In this document: piece by piece, positions 61,607 to 64,000 of the stretch
How positions within the stretch are numbered: position 1 is the stretch's first letter
Layout of the letters: the number at the start of each line of letters is the position of its first letter
Source: Saliphagus infecundisoli
GTDB lineage: Archaea > Halobacteriota > Halobacteria > Halobacteriales > Natrialbaceae
DNA: 64,000 nucleotides
Direction of reading: 5' to 3'
NCBI RefSeq assembly: GCF_020177375.1
Contig: NZ_JAIWHV010000019.1
Span: 1 to 64,000, forward strand
Notes under the pieces: model-generated
Databases searched by the model: none
Seen by the model: the letters and a program-made list of their open reading frames with translations, nothing else
Told to the model about the DNA's origin: nothing
Made by a program: the position numbers and the translations under genes

Positions 61607-62455
61607 TTATCTTGGAACACGTTGTCTCCACACTCCAGCGATCAGGCCCGAAGCGACTACACCGATGAACGAGAAAGCGAGAACCACCGTAAGGACGTTC
61701 GGATCAGTAAAACTCGTCGTTGCGATAAATAATGCAATTGCTGCATTTCGAGCGGCGGTCGTGGTTGCAAGAACCTCCCGCGTATCCTGTGCCGGCCCTC
61801 CCATGCTATATCCAAGTAGTAACGCTGCACCGACAAGGACAACGGAAACCAGTAGTGCTCCAGTTCCGACGAGGAGAACCATTTCGTCAATGTACACAAC
61901 GAGCAATAAGACAATCAAAAAAGCAAACGAAAAATTAGAGAGTCGCTGTATCGGCGGATACAGACGGCTAGCGAGAAGCGGAGAGCGGATGTCGATTACG
62001 AGCCCGACAACAAGCGGGGCGAGTTGGACAGCAAAAACGAGCCAGGCGATCCCGAGGGGGTCTGCAGCCACATCGCCGGGCATGAGTAGTGCCACTGTTA
62101 GAGGGATCGTCACAACGGAAACAAATCCAAGAACAGTCATGAGACCACTCGCAAATGCGATGTCGCTCTCCGAAATTTCGGCGAGTTTTGGACCAAACGG
62201 TGCTCCGGGAGCCATCGCTATGAGTAGAAACCCAGCCGTATATCCAGCCTCCATAGGAAGGATACGGACAAGTAGATATGCAAGCAGCGGGACCGCTACG
62301 AGGTTGAGAACCAAGGATTTCGCCATGAGTCGCCGCTTCCTGAGAGAGTCCATTAGTTGGCCGATAGTCAACTCTAACCCCATCGAGAGCATCGTCGAGA
62401 GGACGAAAATCGTTGTAGTGAAATCTACGATCCCACCAACTGTGGCTTCTACCAT
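61607..62455 (-). CDS. Bile acid:sodium symporter family transporter
   Basis: A 282-residue membrane protein with about nine or ten helices. Features are MLSMGLELTIGQLMDSLRKRRLMAKSLVLNLVAVPLLAYLL, LIAMAPGAPFGPKLAEISESDIAFASGLMTVLGFVSVVTIPLTVALL and LATTTAARNAAIALFIA, matching the SBF/ArsB-ACR3-like superfamily fold. Substrate is probably an organic anion moved with sodium. Confidence 0.85.
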   Translation of the reverse strand: MVEATVGGIVDFTTTIFVLSTMLSMGLELTIGQLMDSLRKRRLMAKSLVLNLVAVPLLAYLLVRILPMEAGYTAGFLLIAMAPGAPFGPKLAEISESDIAFASGLMTVLGFVSVVTIPLTVALLMPGDVAADPLGIAWLVFAVQLAPLVVGLVIDIRSPLLASRLYPPIQRLSNFSFAFLIVLLLVVYIDEMVLLVGTGALLVSVVLVGAALLLGYSMGGPAQDTREVLATTTAARNAAIALFIATTSFTDPNVLTVVLAFSFIGVVASGLIAGVWRQRVPR

Positions 62456-62785
62456 CCGTACATTTTGTATGGCACCACAACAGAAATATCCACCATTACT
62501 TTCTCAGGTTACAATCTCTTTCTCCAGTGTGACTAAGTAATACTTCCCCTTATGTTGCCCCGTCTTGTTATCTGTCCTTGCTACCTCAGTCTTCCGCGGT
62601 GTTTGAGGATTTAGCACCCTTTCCTCCTGTATAGGTTGGAGATAGTGATTGCAGTACTCGCGGTCCGGTCGATTCAGTGAATAACGACTTCCGATGACAG
62701 ACTGTCTTCCGATAGGGGCGACGATTGAAGGCGACATTCTACTTATTGGTGATACCGAGATTGTCATTTGACGATGATTCGTCTT
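62456..62785. other. Intergenic stretch without a supported gene
   Basis: 330 bases. A 24-codon plus-strand frame (ATG at 62694; PIGATIEGDILLIGDTEIVI, then a stop) has a beta-strand-like end and could be the relic of a small domain such as HalOD1, but it is too short to call. No RNA or repeat is visible. Confidence 0.35.
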
Positions 62786-62962
62786 TTATCGCGACATGAT
62801 CTTGTTCACGATCCAGAGGAGTACCAGAATGGGGAGAAAAGGGAGGAGCAGGATAACCAACGGAGCAGCGACAAGATACCCAATTAAATTCATTTCAGGA
62901 TTCGAGTAGTCCGTCCGGAGACGACCCATTGATCTCGTCATATACGATACTACGTCTTCCAT
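62786..62962 (-). CDS. Small single-helix membrane protein
   Basis: A 58-residue protein from MEDVVSYMTRSMGRLRTDYSNPEMNLIGYL; a TTG upstream is less likely. One or two helices (MNLIGYLVAAPLVILLLPFLPILVLLWIVNKI) follow a cytoplasmic stretch. Similar short proteins ending in a Leu/Pro-rich helix and a basic tail are common in haloarchaea. Role unknown. Confidence 0.6.
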   Translation of the reverse strand: MEDVVSYMTRSMGRLRTDYSNPEMNLIGYLVAAPLVILLLPFLPILVLLWIVNKIMSR

Positions 62963-63105
62963 CAACAAAAACTGACTGGTTGATTAGTCCCTTAGAACGG
63001 GAATCAGGCTTATTAGCGGTATTTGTACTTGGAAATATCTCTATGACTGATTGAGTAGTTAATGAATGAAATGGACAAGCCTATTCGGCTAATGTTCCGA
63101 AATGC
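62963..63105. other. Short promoter region
   Basis: About 140 bases, presumably carrying the start signals of the small membrane protein at 62786-62962. Nothing else recognised. Confidence 0.3.
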
Positions 63106-63477
63106 ATGATCGGAACGCTACATGAGTCGGCTGTACCGATCGTCTTAGGAGGTCTCTGGGTACTCAGACCACCAGAAGTCCCCACGCTTAGGGTTCTCAT
63201 AGGAAGCATGGGTACACTCGTCTTAGTGACTATTCTTCGGATCCTAAGTCGGTTCAGTCGACGCGGGCGGCAACACCAGATTAAGACCCATCCCGTCAGC
63301 AGCCACTCCCTTCGTTACAGGGCAGGGAAAAGACGATATCTCATCCAGGTTTGGACACGTAGAACCCGCCCGCACTTCTCTCATATCTCCACCTTATCGC
63401 CAGAGACACTTAAAGCGAGAACAAGTGTCCGTCTGAGTTGCCCCATAGTAGGGATCGCGTCTAGACTCGTGGGGTAA
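63106..63477 (+). CDS. Uncertain membrane-protein fragment
   Basis: A 123-codon frame. Its first 60 residues (ESAVPIVLGGLWVLRPPE, then TLRVLIGSMGTLVLVTILRILSRFSRR) look like two membrane helices of a real protein; the rest is Arg/Ser-rich and resembles non-coding sequence. It may be the 5' part of a truncated gene joined to a hairpin region. Confidence 0.3.
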   Translation: MIGTLHESAVPIVLGGLWVLRPPEVPTLRVLIGSMGTLVLVTILRILSRFSRRGRQHQIKTHPVSSHSLRYRAGKRRYLIQVWTRRTRPHFSHISTLSPETLKARTSVRLSCPIVGIASRLVG

Positions 63478-63480
63478 CTC
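63438..63480. repeat. Imperfect inverted repeat (hairpin)
   Basis: AGTTGCCCCAT at 63438-63448 and GTGGGGTAACT at 63470-63480 can pair with two mismatches around 21 bases. It could be a mobile-element end. A dispersed repeat copy lies 190 bases to the right. Confidence 0.4.
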
Positions 63481-63669
63481 GGTGGATCGCCACCAACACT
63501 ACTATCACCGTTGGTGGCTGACATCTACTTGCACGGCCCTATTCCCGCATCTAACACAGGGCTGTGCACGGTGCGTCATGCCCTGGGCGGGTGTGGGGAC
63601 CCCCGCCTCGGTCATGCTCACTGTCAATCGCGACCTGCAGCGGCGTCGCTGCCTGGTCCACTGTGTACA

Positions 63670-63764
63670 ACCGAAGCTGGACACGGTAGAATTGGACCCC
63701 AGTCTGAGTAAGCTCAACCCGCCTGAGTCTTTATTTCACGGGATGAGAAGCTGTCTCGCGTTAC
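63670..63764 (-). repeat. Dispersed repeat, copy D
   Basis: Read on the minus strand from GTAACGCGAGACAGCTTCTC to GTCCAGCTTCGGT. It is the closest match to copy A. When the plus strand of both is translated, they share PKLDT(V/I)ELDPSLS(K/E)LN, and about half of the differing codons change only the third base, as if the repeat comes from the end of a coding gene. No full gene is seen at either site. Confidence 0.7.
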
Positions 63765-63833
63765 CTTCGCCTGCGTACCCAACCTTCAATACAACTGCCA
63801 TTTCTTTCAGGGTATATAGCAATTAGCCAAGGT

Positions 63834-63974
63834 ATGGTATTGGTTGAGAAGGTTGGCCTGATCCTCAGTCTAGTTCTACTCGCTTTGGGTACGACAGAAC
63901 TCGGCGGTGCTACCGATATATTTCCTGTAATTGGCTACATTCTCGTCCTCTGGATAATTGCCCTTCTCATGTAG
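63834..63974 (+). CDS. Small two-helix membrane protein
   Basis: A 46-residue protein: VGLILSLVLLALGTTEL forms one helix, and IFPVIGYILVLWIIALL a second, joined by a short polar turn (GGATD). The start ATG is preceded by a purine-poor AAGGT. Similar tiny membrane proteins occur elsewhere in this window. Role unknown. Confidence 0.5.
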   Translation: MVLVEKVGLILSLVLLALGTTELGGATDIFPVIGYILVLWIIALLM

Positions 63975-64000
63975 TTATACGGAAGGTGGCAATCGTAACT

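Noticed and set aside
1-64000. tRNA, rRNA or replication origin
   Set aside because: I looked for tRNA-like TTCGA loops with cloverleaf stems, rRNA-conserved blocks and Orc1/Cdc6 genes with repeats and found none I can support.

Overview
The window is from a haloarchaeon (class Halobacteria). The proteins are strongly acidic, and many families are typical of that group: a TFB, bacterio-opsin-activator-type (HTH_10) regulators, a HalOD1 protein, a double-TatC Tat translocase, a halocyanin, a Tat-exported subtilase, and ISH8-, ISH3- and IS1182-type transposons. I cannot name the genus. Intact insertion sequences, their remnants and many broken genes (MATE, DUF7344-like, FNT, O-methyltransferase, peroxiredoxin, TnpB) point to an accessory region, either a megaplasmid or a chromosomal island. 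Some blocks (about 27.9-30.8, 33.4-35.8 and 37.4-41.8 kb) are visibly richer in G/C at third codon positions than the rest.

Layout. 0-2.2 kb: a gene end and an intact ISH8-type element. 2.2-13 kb: a multi-sensor regulator, a zinc-ribbon protein coupled to glutamate dehydrogenase, a stress protein, a MATE remnant, TFB, small regulators and membrane proteins. 12.8-20.8 kb: an MBL lipoprotein/DUF3006 pair, two mechanosensitive-type channels, three DNA-binding regulators (including Lrp) and a subtilase. 21.5-31 kb: a membrane-protein island with three paralogues of one unrecognised four-TM family, two HPP proteins, a DUF389 protein, a formate/nitrite transporter fused to two Usp domains, a decayed copy of that transporter's 5' end, and a free-standing Usp. 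32-42 kb: small membrane proteins, TatC, a hotdog protein, and an RND transporter with a very long coiled coil co-transcribed with a TrmB regulator. 42-55 kb: copper nitrite reductase divergent from a two-domain halocyanin, two IS elements, cupins, a Usp, an orphan SdhB and a CopB-type copper ATPase. 55-64 kb: a ribbon-helix-helix regulator flanked by two identical palindromic sites, oxidoreductases, transporters, TnpB debris and small membrane proteins.

How the parts may fit. Nitrite and copper recur. HPP and FNT are families with known nitrite transporters. NirK reduces nitrite using copper and is probably fed electrons by the neighbouring halocyanin. CopB exports copper. Glutamate dehydrogenase and an Lrp regulator add a link to nitrogen assimilation. 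That these form one nitrite/copper module is inference; each family call rests on sequence motifs. A four-copy dispersed repeat, several hairpins and two putative operators are the main non-coding signals.
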